A stretch of DNA of 32,524 nt from Bacteroidales bacterium (GCA_016937295.1 JAFGWF010000070.1:1-32524), one strand, 5' to 3'. Positions 14,984 through 24,639 are shown, counted from the first letter of the stretch. Notes: generated by a model from the letters alone, not told the origin. Program-made: numbers and translations.

Positions 14984-16822
14984 CTATTTATCTTTGAGTA
15001 GTTTATTTGCCAGTTCAATTTGTCCTGCCTCTTTGAGGGTTTTCCGTATTTTCGACTTAAACTCATTTTTATACCAAAAAAAGAAGTCGCGCTGAGCCAA
15101 TTTATCCTCTTTGCTTATTGGCGTGTAAATCTTTTTCAAAGTATAAGGGTGATAGCCTGAATAATAAATTACAGTTGCAACCGTCATTGGTGTTGGAGTA
15201 AAATCCTGAACTTGTTCCAACTTAAATCCTAACTCCTTGGTTTTTAGTGCCAAATCGGCCATGTCTTTGACTTCACTTCCGGGATGGGAAGAGATAAAAT
15301 ATGGGATGAGTTCCTGTTGCAAACCGGCTTCTTCATTGGCTTTCTCAAAAGCTTTTTTGAATTTGTAAAACATGTCGAAAGATGGTTTACGCATTATTTT
15401 GAGCACATCAGGGGAGGTGTGTTCGGGGGCAACTTTCAGGCGACCTGAAACATGGTATTTTGCTAAGTCAAGAATGTAACGATTAGCAGTGTTTTTGTCT
15501 TCTTCCGAAAGTTTATCGTCCACAAGCAAATCATAGCGAATGCCGCTTCCCACAAAAGCTTTTTTTATGCCTGGCATGGCTCTCACCGATCTGTAAACAT
15601 CTAAAAGCGCTTCGTGACTTGTATCCAAATTTGGGCATATTTTCGGGTGAATGCAGCTTGGTCGCAAGCAGCGGTCACACTCATCAAGATTTTTTCCTTT
15701 CATGCGGTACATATTTGCCGATGGCCCACCAAGGTCGCTGATATACCCTTTAAAATCAGGCATTTTTACGATATTCTCGACTTCTTTTAAGATAGAAGCT
15801 TTCGACCTGTTGGCAACAAATTTTCCCTGATGTGCCGAAATAGTACAAAAAGCACAACCGCCAAAACATCCTCGGTGCATATTCACCGAAAACTTAATCA
15901 TTTCGTAGGCCGGAATAGGATCTTTTTTGCGATATCGTGGATGAGGCATGCGAGTGTATGGCAAGTCAAAACTGGCATCCATTTCCGTTTCAGTCATGGT
16001 TGGATAGGGGGGAAAAACGATGAGAAAGTCGTTATCCGCTTTTTGAATCAGCAAATCAGCGCGGGTGCTATTTGACTGTTGTTCAATATGTTTAAAATTA
16101 GCTGCATAAAGCATTGGGTCGTTTAAGCAATCCTGATGTGAGTTTAGCAATAGGTGTTTTTGTTTGGCCATAATGCGATTTGCTTCATCAGCATCAGCTC
16201 GTATTACCGTTTGGCGAATATTTCTCAGATTTTTGAATGGGACACCTTTTTCTAAAAATTTAAGCAAATCGCGCAAAGGTTGCTCACCCATGCCATAGAT
16301 TAGCAGGTCGGCATCGGAATCCATCAATATACCTGGTTTCAAACGGTCGCTCCAGTAGTCGTAGTGGGTAAGTCGTCGCAACGAAGCTTCCACGCCACCC
16401 ATCACCACCGGAATATCGGGATAAAGTTTTTTCAGAATTTTACTATAAACAACAGAGGCATAATCAGGCCGAAATCCGGCTTTGTTGCCGGGGGTATAGG
16501 CATCGTTGGAGCGTAGGCGGCGATTGGCAGTATAATGATTTACCATGGAGTCCATGCTTCCTGCCGTTACACCAAAAAACAGACGTGGTTTGCCAAATTT
16601 TGTAAAATCTCGTAGGTCGTCACGCCAGTTGGGCTGAGGAACTATGGCCACTTTGAACCCATAATGTTGCATGATTCGGCCAACAACTGCCGGGCCGAAA
16701 GCGGGATGATCGATATACGCATCGCCACTAAAAAGAATAATATCCGGCTGCTCCCAACCTGCTCGGCGCATTTCATCGGGAGTGGTTGGCAACCAGTCGG
16801 TGATTGGACGATTATCAAGCAT
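14984..16822 (-). CDS. ygiQ: YgiQ family radical SAM protein
   Basis: 612 aa, near the usual length for YgiQ (UPF0313). The N-terminal B12-binding-like region starts LPTTPDEMRRAGWEQPDIIL and contains FSGDAYIDHPAFG. The radical SAM core has the CxxxCxxC cluster motif in HRGCFGGCAFCTISAHQG (about C319, C323, C326), followed by further cysteines near residue 385 (DECDRCLRPSC) and SGIRYDLL. The reaction is not established; radical SAM chemistry with a 4Fe-4S cluster is certain. The start overlaps the fbp stop by 8 bp (ATGCTTGA), so it is translated from the fbp transcript. It is the last gene of the kinase/barrel/fbp/ygiQ operon. Confidence 0.96.
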   Translation of the reverse strand: MLDNRPITDWLPTTPDEMRRAGWEQPDIILFSGDAYIDHPAFGPAVVGRIMQHYGFKVAIVPQPNWRDDLRDFTKFGKPRLFFGVTAGSMDSMVNHYTANRRLRSNDAYTPGNKAGFRPDYASVVYSKILKKLYPDIPVVMGGVEASLRRLTHYDYWSDRLKPGILMDSDADLLIYGMGEQPLRDLLKFLEKGVPFKNLRNIRQTVIRADADEANRIMAKQKHLLLNSHQDCLNDPMLYAANFKHIEQQSNSTRADLLIQKADNDFLIVFPPYPTMTETEMDASFDLPYTRMPHPRYRKKDPIPAYEMIKFSVNMHRGCFGGCAFCTISAHQGKFVANRSKASILKEVENIVKMPDFKGYISDLGGPSANMYRMKGKNLDECDRCLRPSCIHPKICPNLDTSHEALLDVYRSVRAMPGIKKAFVGSGIRYDLLVDDKLSEEDKNTANRYILDLAKYHVSGRLKVAPEHTSPDVLKIMRKPSFDMFYKFKKAFEKANEEAGLQQELIPYFISSHPGSEVKDMADLALKTKELGFKLEQVQDFTPTPMTVATVIYYSGYHPYTLKKIYTPISKEDKLAQRDFFFWYKNEFKSKIRKTLKEAGQIELANKLLKDK

Positions 16823-18785
16823 ATCTCTCTTTAATTAATCCTTGATTATATGACTTAACCAGCATTTTAAGCTCACTTATTTGCTCTTTAAGCTTAAGCC
16901 CGATATCGGTTTGAGCATTGGTTTTTCGACTTGCCGCCGGGTCTAAAAACTGGTATGAGGAATTGATGTCGATGCCTGTTTTGATGGCCTCCTTTCGAGT
17001 GGTGAACCCATGATGAGAAATCATTACAAGGCCATAACTATTTGATATTAAAGTGAATCCACTTATTCCTGTAACCGATTGATAGGCTTCCGACATTCCA
17101 CCATCAATAACTATAAGCTTGCCATTTGCCTTCACCGGCGATTCGCCTTTGATAACCTTTACCGGAACATGACCGTTCACCACACGACATTTTTCTTCAT
17201 CCATGCCAAATTCGCGCAAGATGTTTTTAATCACTTGCTCATCTTCACGCAATAAATAATACGCTTTTCGCTCTTCGCGATGCGTTACTTTCGAATTGAT
17301 GAAATAGCGCTCAAAAGTTGCCATTTTCTTTTTCCCAAAAAGAGGAGAATTGGGGCCGCACCACAAATACCAAAAATAATCTCTTGATGATATTGCGTTC
17401 ACATCGCTATAGGCCTGACGCGCTATTTGATCAAATTTGTCCATCAAACTCTTGCCTTGATATTTTTCGCCTTTTATTTCGATAACTTTTAAGTTGCCAC
17501 GAAACGTTAATGGAATAGCACCATGATATAAAAGTAAGTCGTTGTATTTTAAATACATGCCTCCATTGGAGTAGAGAAAACCAACATGTTTTTGCAGTTT
17601 TTCGCTATTGATAAAGGCCATTTTTAAAGAATGTATCAAACGTGATTCTGTTTCCGTTAGTTTATTAGGATCTTCAAAATCGACTGTTGGAAAATTAGTA
17701 TCCAGAATTTTATAGGTTTTACTCATCACTTTAACGGTACCTGCGACCACATCAATATTTTCTAAAAGTCTTCGGTCGTCCATCTCGAATTGGGGATTTC
17801 GTGAAATAATTTGCCCTTCAAGTTTAAATTGAATTATAGAAATAGCCTTATGCACCTTTTTAAGTAATTCGATTCTTTTCTTATTCAAACCTGAAGTGTT
17901 TTTTGGTTTGAAGAGGTCACACGGGTCGTCACGATATTCTTCGGAAGCAAATTCGTATAGAGGGAAAAGGTTTATGCCGTAAGCATCTTCCAGAACGTCT
18001 AAATTGTTGTATCGTGCAGCAATGCGCAAAACAATAGCAATATAAGCCTCAATGCCGGCGGCGGCTCCCATCCAAACAACATCGTGGTTTCCCCATTGAA
18101 TATCCACATTTGGATGTTTCATCAGTTCATCCATTACCCGGTCAGGAGCGGGGCCACGGTCGAAAATATCGCCCACAATGTGGAGGCGGTCAACAGACAT
18201 TCGTTGAATCAGGTGCGCTATTTCGAATATAAAATCCTTAGCAGTATGATTTTTAATTATGGATTTTAATATTGCCCCAAAATAATCTGATTTATTTTTT
18301 AGCTCAACATTCATGTTTATAAGCTCGTCGATAATATATCCGAAGTGCTTTGGCAAGGCTTTGCGAACTTTTGACCGCGAATATTTGGAAGTGATAAATG
18401 AAGCAACACGAACTAAACGAATTAACGTTTGTTCGAACCATTCTTTTGAGATTGTTCCTTGCTCCACTTCCAGTTTGTCGAGCATGGCATGCGGATAATA
18501 GATGAGCATGGCAAAATCATTTTTTTCCTGATCGGTGAGCTCCGACCCGAAGATGTCGTTTATGCGCCGCCGAATTACTCCGCTTCCATTGCTGAGTACA
18601 TGTTTAAAGGTTTCGTACTCCCCATGAATATCGGACAAAAAATGCTCCGTGCCTTTTGGCAAGTTTAGAATAGCTTCAAGGTTGATAATCTCGGAACGTG
18701 CAGCTTTTTTATTGGGGAATTTATCGGAAAGCAGTTCCAGAAATCGCTTGTTTTGTAGGAATTGTTTTTCGGTTAGTTTTGTCAT
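16815..18785 (-). CDS. fbp: Fructose-1,6-bisphosphatase, class III
   Basis: Gluconeogenic phosphatase converting fructose-1,6-bisphosphate to fructose-6-phosphate in the cytoplasm. Class III enzymes belong to the calcineurin-like metallophosphatase fold, and the metal motifs are clear: SDIHGEYE (about residues 51-58), GDIFDRGPAPD and WGNHDVVWMG. Length is 656 aa, as usual for the class. The track starts 10 codons earlier (18815), overlapping the upstream gene by 16 nt. The ATG at 18785 gives MTKLTEKQFLQNKRFLELL, which resembles the usual N-terminus, so I prefer it; the longer start is possible. It sits between an outer-membrane barrel gene and ygiQ. Confidence 0.96.
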   Translation of the reverse strand: MTKLTEKQFLQNKRFLELLSDKFPNKKAARSEIINLEAILNLPKGTEHFLSDIHGEYETFKHVLSNGSGVIRRRINDIFGSELTDQEKNDFAMLIYYPHAMLDKLEVEQGTISKEWFEQTLIRLVRVASFITSKYSRSKVRKALPKHFGYIIDELINMNVELKNKSDYFGAILKSIIKNHTAKDFIFEIAHLIQRMSVDRLHIVGDIFDRGPAPDRVMDELMKHPNVDIQWGNHDVVWMGAAAGIEAYIAIVLRIAARYNNLDVLEDAYGINLFPLYEFASEEYRDDPCDLFKPKNTSGLNKKRIELLKKVHKAISIIQFKLEGQIISRNPQFEMDDRRLLENIDVVAGTVKVMSKTYKILDTNFPTVDFEDPNKLTETESRLIHSLKMAFINSEKLQKHVGFLYSNGGMYLKYNDLLLYHGAIPLTFRGNLKVIEIKGEKYQGKSLMDKFDQIARQAYSDVNAISSRDYFWYLWCGPNSPLFGKKKMATFERYFINSKVTHREERKAYYLLREDEQVIKNILREFGMDEEKCRVVNGHVPVKVIKGESPVKANGKLIVIDGGMSEAYQSVTGISGFTLISNSYGLVMISHHGFTTRKEAIKTGIDINSSYQFLDPAASRKTNAQTDIGLKLKEQISELKMLVKSYNQGLIKERYA

Positions 18786-18799
18786 GTCTAAAGTAACTG

Positions 18800-19483
18800 T
18801 TATCTGATTGTACATTGAATACCGGTTATAAAAAATGAAAGATAATTCAGGTCTTGAATGGCTTCACTGCCGTTTTGGCGAAGATAGTTTATTGGAAACC
18901 AAGTGAATACCAAGGCAAAGTCATAGATAGAGGTATAGCTTTTTAAGCGCCAACCAGCCTTTGCAGTTAGGCCAATATTTGAAAATATCATTGGAAAAAC
19001 ACGCGAAGTTTTGTCGGGCTTTTTGCTAATGTCGAAAGTAGGAATTAGTCCAAAGGCAAAATATCCTTTGGATCGGGAATTCGTATCAAGAGTAGAAAAT
19101 AATAACGGGGTCATCAGCAGGGAATGATGAATAGTATCGTTATATTTTTGATTTAAATAAGTATAGTCTAAATCAATCCTGTTGATATTCAGTAAAATAG
19201 CCGTTTCAAGGGCGTTTTTTCGAACAGGAAACAAACCGGAAATACCTACGGTGCCAAAAAAAGTTGATTTTGAGTTAAAATCGGTGTATGTCAGAGCTTT
19301 AGCGTTTGGTTTAATAATAGGCATCAATAGGCCTCCACCTAAAACAAATCCGATATGATGATTTCTTTCGTCATCCAAAGTGTCTAAATAGGAGTATAAA
19401 CTGTCCGTTTTTTGAGCCTGCACGACTTGTAATGAAATAATAAGGATAAAAATCGAAACCAAAAATCGGGAGGAGATTATCAT
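18800..19483 (-). CDS. Predicted small outer-membrane beta-barrel protein
   Basis: 227 aa. The signal peptide (MIISSRFLVSIFILIISLQVVQAQ) is followed by alternating hydrophobic and polar strands with turns, e.g. HHIGFVLGGGLLMPI, KSTFFGTVGISGLFPV, GYFAFGLIPTF, SNIGLTAKAGW and LSFFITGIQCTIR. Length and pattern suit an 8-10 strand barrel. I do not recognise a named family; PorT-like proteins are of similar size but nothing specific supports that. It lies 11 nt after the sensor kinase and just before fbp, so it is co-transcribed with both. Function unknown. Confidence 0.6.
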   Translation of the reverse strand: MIISSRFLVSIFILIISLQVVQAQKTDSLYSYLDTLDDERNHHIGFVLGGGLLMPIIKPNAKALTYTDFNSKSTFFGTVGISGLFPVRKNALETAILLNINRIDLDYTYLNQKYNDTIHHSLLMTPLLFSTLDTNSRSKGYFAFGLIPTFDISKKPDKTSRVFPMIFSNIGLTAKAGWRLKSYTSIYDFALVFTWFPINYLRQNGSEAIQDLNYLSFFITGIQCTIR

Positions 19484-19494
19484 AGAGCCTTTTT

Positions 19495-21654
19495 TTATGC
19501 TTCGCTTGTTAGAGGAATCTCGAAAATAAATGTACTGCCGTTTCCTATTGAGCTGTCGAAATGATACCTGCCGTTTACTTTTGCCGTTCGTTGGAAAATA
19601 TTGGCCAGTCCCATCCCGTTTTTATTAATCTTGCTCACATCGAAACCAACTCCATCATCTTCAACAGTGATAGTTAAGAGCGATTCTTCGGCAGTAAATT
19701 GAATTACTAATTCAGATGCCTTGGCATGTTTAATAGCATTGGTCACCAACTCTTGAATGATGCGGTAAATTTCAATTTCCTTTTCATAGTTAAGGCTTCT
19801 ATCAAAATCGTTGTTAATAAAAACTACCGTGATAATTCCGGCGGTATTAATAGATTCGCATAAATCCTGAACAGCTTTGGTCAATCCAAACTCTGTGAGA
19901 ATCTCTTTTGCCAAATTGTGCGAAACGCTTCTCACTTCACTTACCGACTTGTCTAACAGAGAAATAGCATAACCAAAATTCTCGGACAATTCAGGGTCGT
20001 TATCAAAATAGGGCTCAATGGAGCTAAAATGAAGTTTTACGGTTGAAAGTAAGCTTCCTAAACGGTCGTGAAGGTCGGATGCAATGCGGTTTCGTTCTCT
20101 TTCTTGGCCGCTAATAAAAGCATTTATGGAAATCATTTCTTGTTCTTTTACCATATCCAACATCTTCTGACGGCTCATTTCAACATCTTTTTCATACATA
20201 CGTTTTTCAATTTTTCGTTTATTATTGATAAAAAACAGAATGAAAATGGAAATGAAAACTACAAATACAATTAAGCCCGCAAGAAGACGGTTGTTGAGTG
20301 CTTGTTTTTCTTGAGCAAGAATGGCTAACTGTTGCCGTTGTTTGTATTCGGTTATTAGTCGGTCTTTCTGAACAGCATTGTATTTTTCTTGTATCAGATT
20401 GATGCTTTCCTGAGATTTTATGGAATGAATGGAGTCGTCAAGAATTTTGTATTTTTTAAAATAATTTAAGGCTAAATCGAGATTTCCTGACATCTCATAA
20501 AGTTGTGATAAGCTAAGATAAATTTGTATTTGTTTTTCAATTTCCATGCTTATAACAGCATGTTGCAAAGCGCTATCTAAATAATTTTTAGCCAATTTGT
20601 AATTTTTTTTGAAGAGGTATAAATTACCTATATTGGCATATATTGACGACATGTCGCGGCTAAGGTTTTGTTTTCTTTTTATTTTCATCGACTGCATGAA
20701 ATAGTCCATGGCCTCATCGATATTACCTAATTCTCGGGCAACCAAACCCATGTTTTCAAGCAGACCACCGGCACGACTCACCGGACCATATTGCATCCGA
20801 ATTTTTAGTGCCAATTTATAAAGGGAGTCCGCTTTCAACCAGTGTTTTTTCTGATGTTCGATGGAGCCTAAATTTGTATAAGCCGATATGGTTAAGCCGG
20901 GATGATTATTAGCTAAGGCAATTGCCAAAGCTTCGTTGTATGCTTCCTCAGCTTTGGTGGTGTCGCCATAGAAAAAATGCACATTGCCAATATTTAAAAG
21001 TACGCTGCCATACGATGTGCTGCTGTCTTTTGCTATCCTTAAAGCTTCAAGGCTCGCCATATAACTGTTGATGGCCTCCTCATATCGGCTCAATCCCGTA
21101 TAAAGTCCTCCAAGGTAGTTATACGCTTTTGACAAATGCCGATAATTCGATAATTCATCAGGATTGCTTATCGTAATATTTTTATGCAATTCAACAGATT
21201 TTTGAAAATAGAATTCGGCACTATCGTAATTGTTTTCGTAATTGAATACCGATCCCAAATTGATGTAAAAAGTTCCCTCGAATAAATCAAAAGCGGATTT
21301 TTTTTCAGCAGGCTGATGTTTAATAATGCTTAAACCTTCATGCGAATACGCAATGGACTTATGGTTGTTGATATGCCTATAAGAAGCCCCAAGTTTTGTG
21401 AGGATACTTAAACTGATGCTGTCGAATTTATTGGCTGTGGCAATTTCCAAAGCATCTTCAAATAGCTGATTCGATTTATTTCTATTCGAGGAATAGTATT
21501 TTTCAGCAACTAATAAAATAGAATTCAATTTCTGTTTAGGGTTTTGAATCGAACGAGCTTTAGCTTCTAAGGAGTCTAAGTTTTGGGCTGTCAATTGGTG
21601 TCCTGTGCAGTGAAAACCAATTACAAAGAGTATTAAAATACAATGTTTTAACAT
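19495..21654 (-). CDS. TPR-sensor histidine kinase (HisKA_3/NarL-type), orphan
   Basis: 719 aa. A signal peptide (about residues 1-23) leads to a periplasmic array of about seven TPR units (about 45-420). One TM helix (about 456-477, LLAGLIVFVVFISIFILFF) and a short coiled coil follow. The HisKA_3 dimerisation domain contains ERERNRIASDLHDRLG, phospho-acceptor His about H529. The HATPase domain has the N-box QELVTNAIKHAKA, VEDDGVGFD, NGMGLANIFQR and GNGSTFIFEIPL. It autophosphorylates on an extracytoplasmic cue and should signal to a LuxR/NarL-type response regulator, but none is in the window. It leads an operon with a barrel protein, fbp and ygiQ. Ligand unknown. Confidence 0.93.
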   Translation of the reverse strand: MLKHCILILFVIGFHCTGHQLTAQNLDSLEAKARSIQNPKQKLNSILLVAEKYYSSNRNKSNQLFEDALEIATANKFDSISLSILTKLGASYRHINNHKSIAYSHEGLSIIKHQPAEKKSAFDLFEGTFYINLGSVFNYENNYDSAEFYFQKSVELHKNITISNPDELSNYRHLSKAYNYLGGLYTGLSRYEEAINSYMASLEALRIAKDSSTSYGSVLLNIGNVHFFYGDTTKAEEAYNEALAIALANNHPGLTISAYTNLGSIEHQKKHWLKADSLYKLALKIRMQYGPVSRAGGLLENMGLVARELGNIDEAMDYFMQSMKIKRKQNLSRDMSSIYANIGNLYLFKKNYKLAKNYLDSALQHAVISMEIEKQIQIYLSLSQLYEMSGNLDLALNYFKKYKILDDSIHSIKSQESINLIQEKYNAVQKDRLITEYKQRQQLAILAQEKQALNNRLLAGLIVFVVFISIFILFFINNKRKIEKRMYEKDVEMSRQKMLDMVKEQEMISINAFISGQERERNRIASDLHDRLGSLLSTVKLHFSSIEPYFDNDPELSENFGYAISLLDKSVSEVRSVSHNLAKEILTEFGLTKAVQDLCESINTAGIITVVFINNDFDRSLNYEKEIEIYRIIQELVTNAIKHAKASELVIQFTAEESLLTITVEDDGVGFDVSKINKNGMGLANIFQRTAKVNGRYHFDSSIGNGSTFIFEIPLTSEA

Positions 21655-21716
21655 ATTACTGAATGGAGATTTAGATGCGGCTAATTTATACTAAAAAATT
21701 GTACCGTGAAAAATTT

Positions 21717-21738
21717 AATCATTGTCGGTTAAATGATT
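21717..21738. promoter_or_regulatory. Inverted repeat AATCATT-N8-AATGATT in a divergent promoter region
   Basis: Perfect 7 bp arms separated by 8 nt lie between the divergent histidine kinase and Wzz-like genes, 63 nt from the kinase start and 110 nt from the wzz start. A near-consensus -7 box (CATTTTTG, 21764-21771) for the plus strand lies just downstream. Operator function is speculative; AT-rich repeats of this size also occur by chance. Confidence 0.25.
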
Positions 21739-21847
21739 CTCTTTAAACTTCAGACGATCTCTTCATTTTTGCAGACTAAATTTTCAGTTTCAACGTTAAG
21801 GCCTTTATGCCTATTTTTGAAAACTTTTTATAACACAATTCAAACCT

Positions 21848-22876
21848 ATGAATAATACTACTCCAACGGATTTTAATTCGGTCAATTTGATTCGATTTTT
21901 ATGGAAGAAGAAGATGCATATTTTGATAGTTACCGGTTTGGCGGCTTTATCGGCCATCATTTTTTCCGGTCCTGCCTTCATCCCTCCAAAATACAAATCA
22001 ACCGTTGTGTTGTTTCCCACATCAACCAACTCTATCTCAAAGGCTTTATTGACCCAGAGTCAAGCTCCAAAGCAGGACGTGTTGCAATTTGGTGAGGAGG
22101 AAAATGCGGAACAGTTGTTACAAATTCTCAACTCGAGTGTTATACGTGATAGAATTGTAAATAAATACAACTTATTTAAGCATTACGACATCGACCCGCA
22201 AACCAAATATCCTCGCACGCTTCTAAACAAAGAGTTCAATAGTAATATCAAGTTTAGACGAACGGAAAACATGGCTGTCGAAATTGCGGTCATGGACATC
22301 AATGCCGACACTGCTGCGCTGATTGCCAACAATATTGCTGCCCTATTGGATTCGGTAAAAATCCAGATGCAGCGCGAAAGAGCCATGAAAGGTTTCAAAA
22401 TTGTTGAAGCAGAGTATCTTAGCCTACTGGCTGACATGAAAATAAAAGAAGACTCGTTAACGATTCTGCGAAAAAAAGGAGTTCATGATTATGAGACGCA
22501 AGCAGAAATGATTAATATGCAGTTGGCAATCGAAATTGCAAAAAGTCCTAATTCCGTCGCTGTTAGAGCACTGCAAGCTCAGTTAGACACCTTAGCGGTT
22601 TATGCCGGACCTTATGTTTCGATTCGTGACGGCTTGGAATACGAAAAGAAACACTTAACTGAAATCAGAGCCAAATACGATGAGGCAAAAGTGGATGCTT
22701 TTGAAGAATTGCCTCAAACCTTCAAGGTGGATATGGCTTATCCGGCAGAAAAAAAATCCTATCCCGTTCGATGGCTCATCGTAGTTGTTTCAACTATGGG
22801 AGCTTTCCTTTTCGTGATATTTTTACTTATCATCATCGACAATTTTAAGTCTATTGTCGGGTTGGATAATAAATAG
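21848..22876 (+). CDS. Wzz-like polysaccharide chain-length determinant/export protein (PCP family)
   Basis: 342 aa with the polysaccharide co-polymerase layout. The N-terminal TM helix spans about residues 23-43. The periplasmic domain starts with the conserved PPKYKSTVVLFPTS and has a helical, coiled-coil centre (about 190-290). A Pro-rich segment (AYPAEKKSYPVRW) precedes the C-terminal TM helix (about 306-331). There is no cytoplasmic BY-kinase domain. Such proteins set the length of O-antigen or capsule chains with a Wzy polymerase, and the next gene, 6 nt downstream, is an O-antigen ligase/polymerase. No glycosyltransferases or flippase are adjacent. Confidence 0.88.
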   Translation: MNNTTPTDFNSVNLIRFLWKKKMHILIVTGLAALSAIIFSGPAFIPPKYKSTVVLFPTSTNSISKALLTQSQAPKQDVLQFGEEENAEQLLQILNSSVIRDRIVNKYNLFKHYDIDPQTKYPRTLLNKEFNSNIKFRRTENMAVEIAVMDINADTAALIANNIAALLDSVKIQMQRERAMKGFKIVEAEYLSLLADMKIKEDSLTILRKKGVHDYETQAEMINMQLAIEIAKSPNSVAVRALQAQLDTLAVYAGPYVSIRDGLEYEKKHLTEIRAKYDEAKVDAFEELPQTFKVDMAYPAEKKSYPVRWLIVVVSTMGAFLFVIFLLIIIDNFKSIVGLDNK

Positions 22877-22882
22877 CTATCC

Positions 22883-24331
22883 ATGGATTTTTTTGCGAAG
22901 CTTTCGGTAAAAAATTGGCTGATTCCTGTTTTAGGATTGGCTTTTATTATCGTTAATACGGTCTTTATCTTATCCGAATTTTATTGGTTTGGGTTGGTCT
23001 CCGCTGCATTATTAGTTGGCTTAGCTTATATCTATACGCCCGATAAACTATTGATTTTCATTAGTTTCTTGACTCCACTGGCAATTAATCTTTCGGATTT
23101 CGATATGCAAATCGGCCTGTCGATTCCTACCGAACCTCTATTGGCAATTTTTGTGGTTTTAATAATTGCAGACTTTCTTTATAACAACAAGTTCGATTCT
23201 CGTGTTTTACTCCATCCCTTGAGTATTGCCATTTATTTCTACTTCGTGTGGATGATAATCACAGTAATAACCAGCGAAATGCCTGTAATTTCTTTGAAAT
23301 GGTTAGCAGCTCGAATCTGGTTTTTCGTTCCAATCTATTTTTTTGGTACTCATATTTTTCGAAATCCAAAGAATATATGGTATTTTGTAAATGCTTATGT
23401 TGCTGGTTTTGTAGTGGTTATCGTTTATACCCTGATTCATCATGCCACCAATAATTTCACTTCTGAATCCGGTCATTGGGTGATGACACCGTTTTTTAAC
23501 GACCACACTTCCTACGGGGCTTTGTTGGCTCTTTTTATACCATATCTTACCGGTGCATTATTTATTAAGGAGATAAAAAGCAATCTCAAACTTCTGTTAT
23601 TTGCTCTATTAGGACTATTTCTTTTAGCTATTGTGTTGAGTATCAGCCGTGCTGCTTGGGCTTCTGTGTTGTTTGCGTTGGGATTGTGGGTCTTAATCTA
23701 TTTTAAAATAAAGTTTAAATGGATTTTGTCTGGTGTTGTAGTTCTTCTTTTCTTTTTTCTTGCTAATCAGGCTCAAATCATAATGCGCTTAGAGAAAAAC
23801 AAACAAGATGCTAAAGGGGGGTTGAAAGAACATGTGGAATCGGTGTCGAATGTGGCCACAGACGCTTCCAATCTCGAACGGATAAATCGTTGGAAATCAG
23901 CAGTAAGGATGTTTAAAGAACGGCCAATCACCGGATGGGGACCAGGCACTTATCAGTTTATCTATGCTCCTTATCAGCGGTCGTTTGAGAAAACAGTCAT
24001 TAGTGTAAATACAGGCACTCAAGGAACTGCTCATTCCGAATACTTGCTCATTCTTTCAGAACAAGGTTTGCCCGGACTAATATCCTTGGTTTTGATTTTT
24101 GGGTTTATTATTTCTGTGGCAGTTCGTAATCATCATCTCTTGAAAAACCAAAAACTACGTATGTTAAACCTAACACTCCTTTTAGGCTTGTCAACATATT
24201 TGGCTCACGCTGTGTTCAACAATTTCCTCGACACCGACAAGGCCGCCATTCCTTTTTGGGGATTTGTAGCAGCAATTACTTCACTTTCGGTATATGCTCG
24301 CGAAATACCTGAATCTAAAAAACAAAACTAA
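22883..24331 (+). CDS. O-antigen ligase/polymerase family membrane protein (Wzy_C/WaaL-like)
   Basis: A 482 aa polytopic inner-membrane protein with about eleven to twelve helices. A large periplasmic loop in the C-terminal half (about residues 315-395) carries the Wzy_C signature: ERINRWKSAVRMFKERP, then GWGPGTYQF near 351, then GTAHSEYLLILSEQGLPGL with the conserved His. Members either polymerise repeat units (Wzy) or ligate glycan to lipid A core or protein. With a Wzz-like partner directly upstream, the polymerase role is slightly favoured. It converges on the arsR gene with only 11 nt between the stops and no visible terminator. Confidence 0.9.
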   Translation: MDFFAKLSVKNWLIPVLGLAFIIVNTVFILSEFYWFGLVSAALLVGLAYIYTPDKLLIFISFLTPLAINLSDFDMQIGLSIPTEPLLAIFVVLIIADFLYNNKFDSRVLLHPLSIAIYFYFVWMIITVITSEMPVISLKWLAARIWFFVPIYFFGTHIFRNPKNIWYFVNAYVAGFVVVIVYTLIHHATNNFTSESGHWVMTPFFNDHTSYGALLALFIPYLTGALFIKEIKSNLKLLLFALLGLFLLAIVLSISRAAWASVLFALGLWVLIYFKIKFKWILSGVVVLLFFFLANQAQIIMRLEKNKQDAKGGLKEHVESVSNVATDASNLERINRWKSAVRMFKERPITGWGPGTYQFIYAPYQRSFEKTVISVNTGTQGTAHSEYLLILSEQGLPGLISLVLIFGFIISVAVRNHHLLKNQKLRMLNLTLLLGLSTYLAHAVFNNFLDTDKAAIPFWGFVAAITSLSVYAREIPESKKQN

Positions 24332-24342
24332 TTACACCAAAT

Positions 24343-24639
24343 CTATCTGTTTTCACAACGTGTAAGGCACTCGATAATCTGTAAAATAGAGTCGGGACGA
24401 ATGCTGTAGAACGTGTTTTTACCTTCCCGCCGTGAGTTCAAAACGCCTTTGTTTTTTAAAATATTCAAATGGTGCGATGCAGTAGCCTGCTCAATGTCCA
24501 GAGCTTCGTAAATATAGGTTACGTTTAATTCTTTGTTTTTATCGAGCAACTCAATAATGGCCACACGCATCGGATGGGCTAAGGCTCGCAATTTAGAGGC
24601 TGCCTCTTCTAATCTGTTAATATCTAATTTTGCTGGCAT
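24343..24639 (-). CDS. ArsR/SmtB-family winged-helix repressor
   Basis: A 98 aa homodimeric DNA-binding regulator. The winged helix is clear: LRALAHPMRVAIIELLDKN, then ALDIEQATASHHLNILKNKGVL (recognition helix) and SRREGKNTFYSI (wing). Two cysteines close to the C-terminus (CLTRC) could be ligands or redox sensors in the last helix. The classical ELCVCDL alpha-3 metal site is absent, so metal sensing by that route is unlikely. No transporter or resistance gene is attached; the neighbours are a polysaccharide gene and apt. A -7 box and an inverted repeat upstream suggest autoregulation. Confidence 0.92.
   Translation of the reverse strand: MPAKLDINRLEEAASKLRALAHPMRVAIIELLDKNKELNVTYIYEALDIEQATASHHLNILKNKGVLNSRREGKNTFYSIRPDSILQIIECLTRCENR

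Noticed and set aside
18800-19483. PorT (T9SS) identity for the small barrel protein
   Set aside because: Only size and barrel-like pattern agree; the context (sensor kinase, fbp) is not a T9SS locus and no specific motif supports it.
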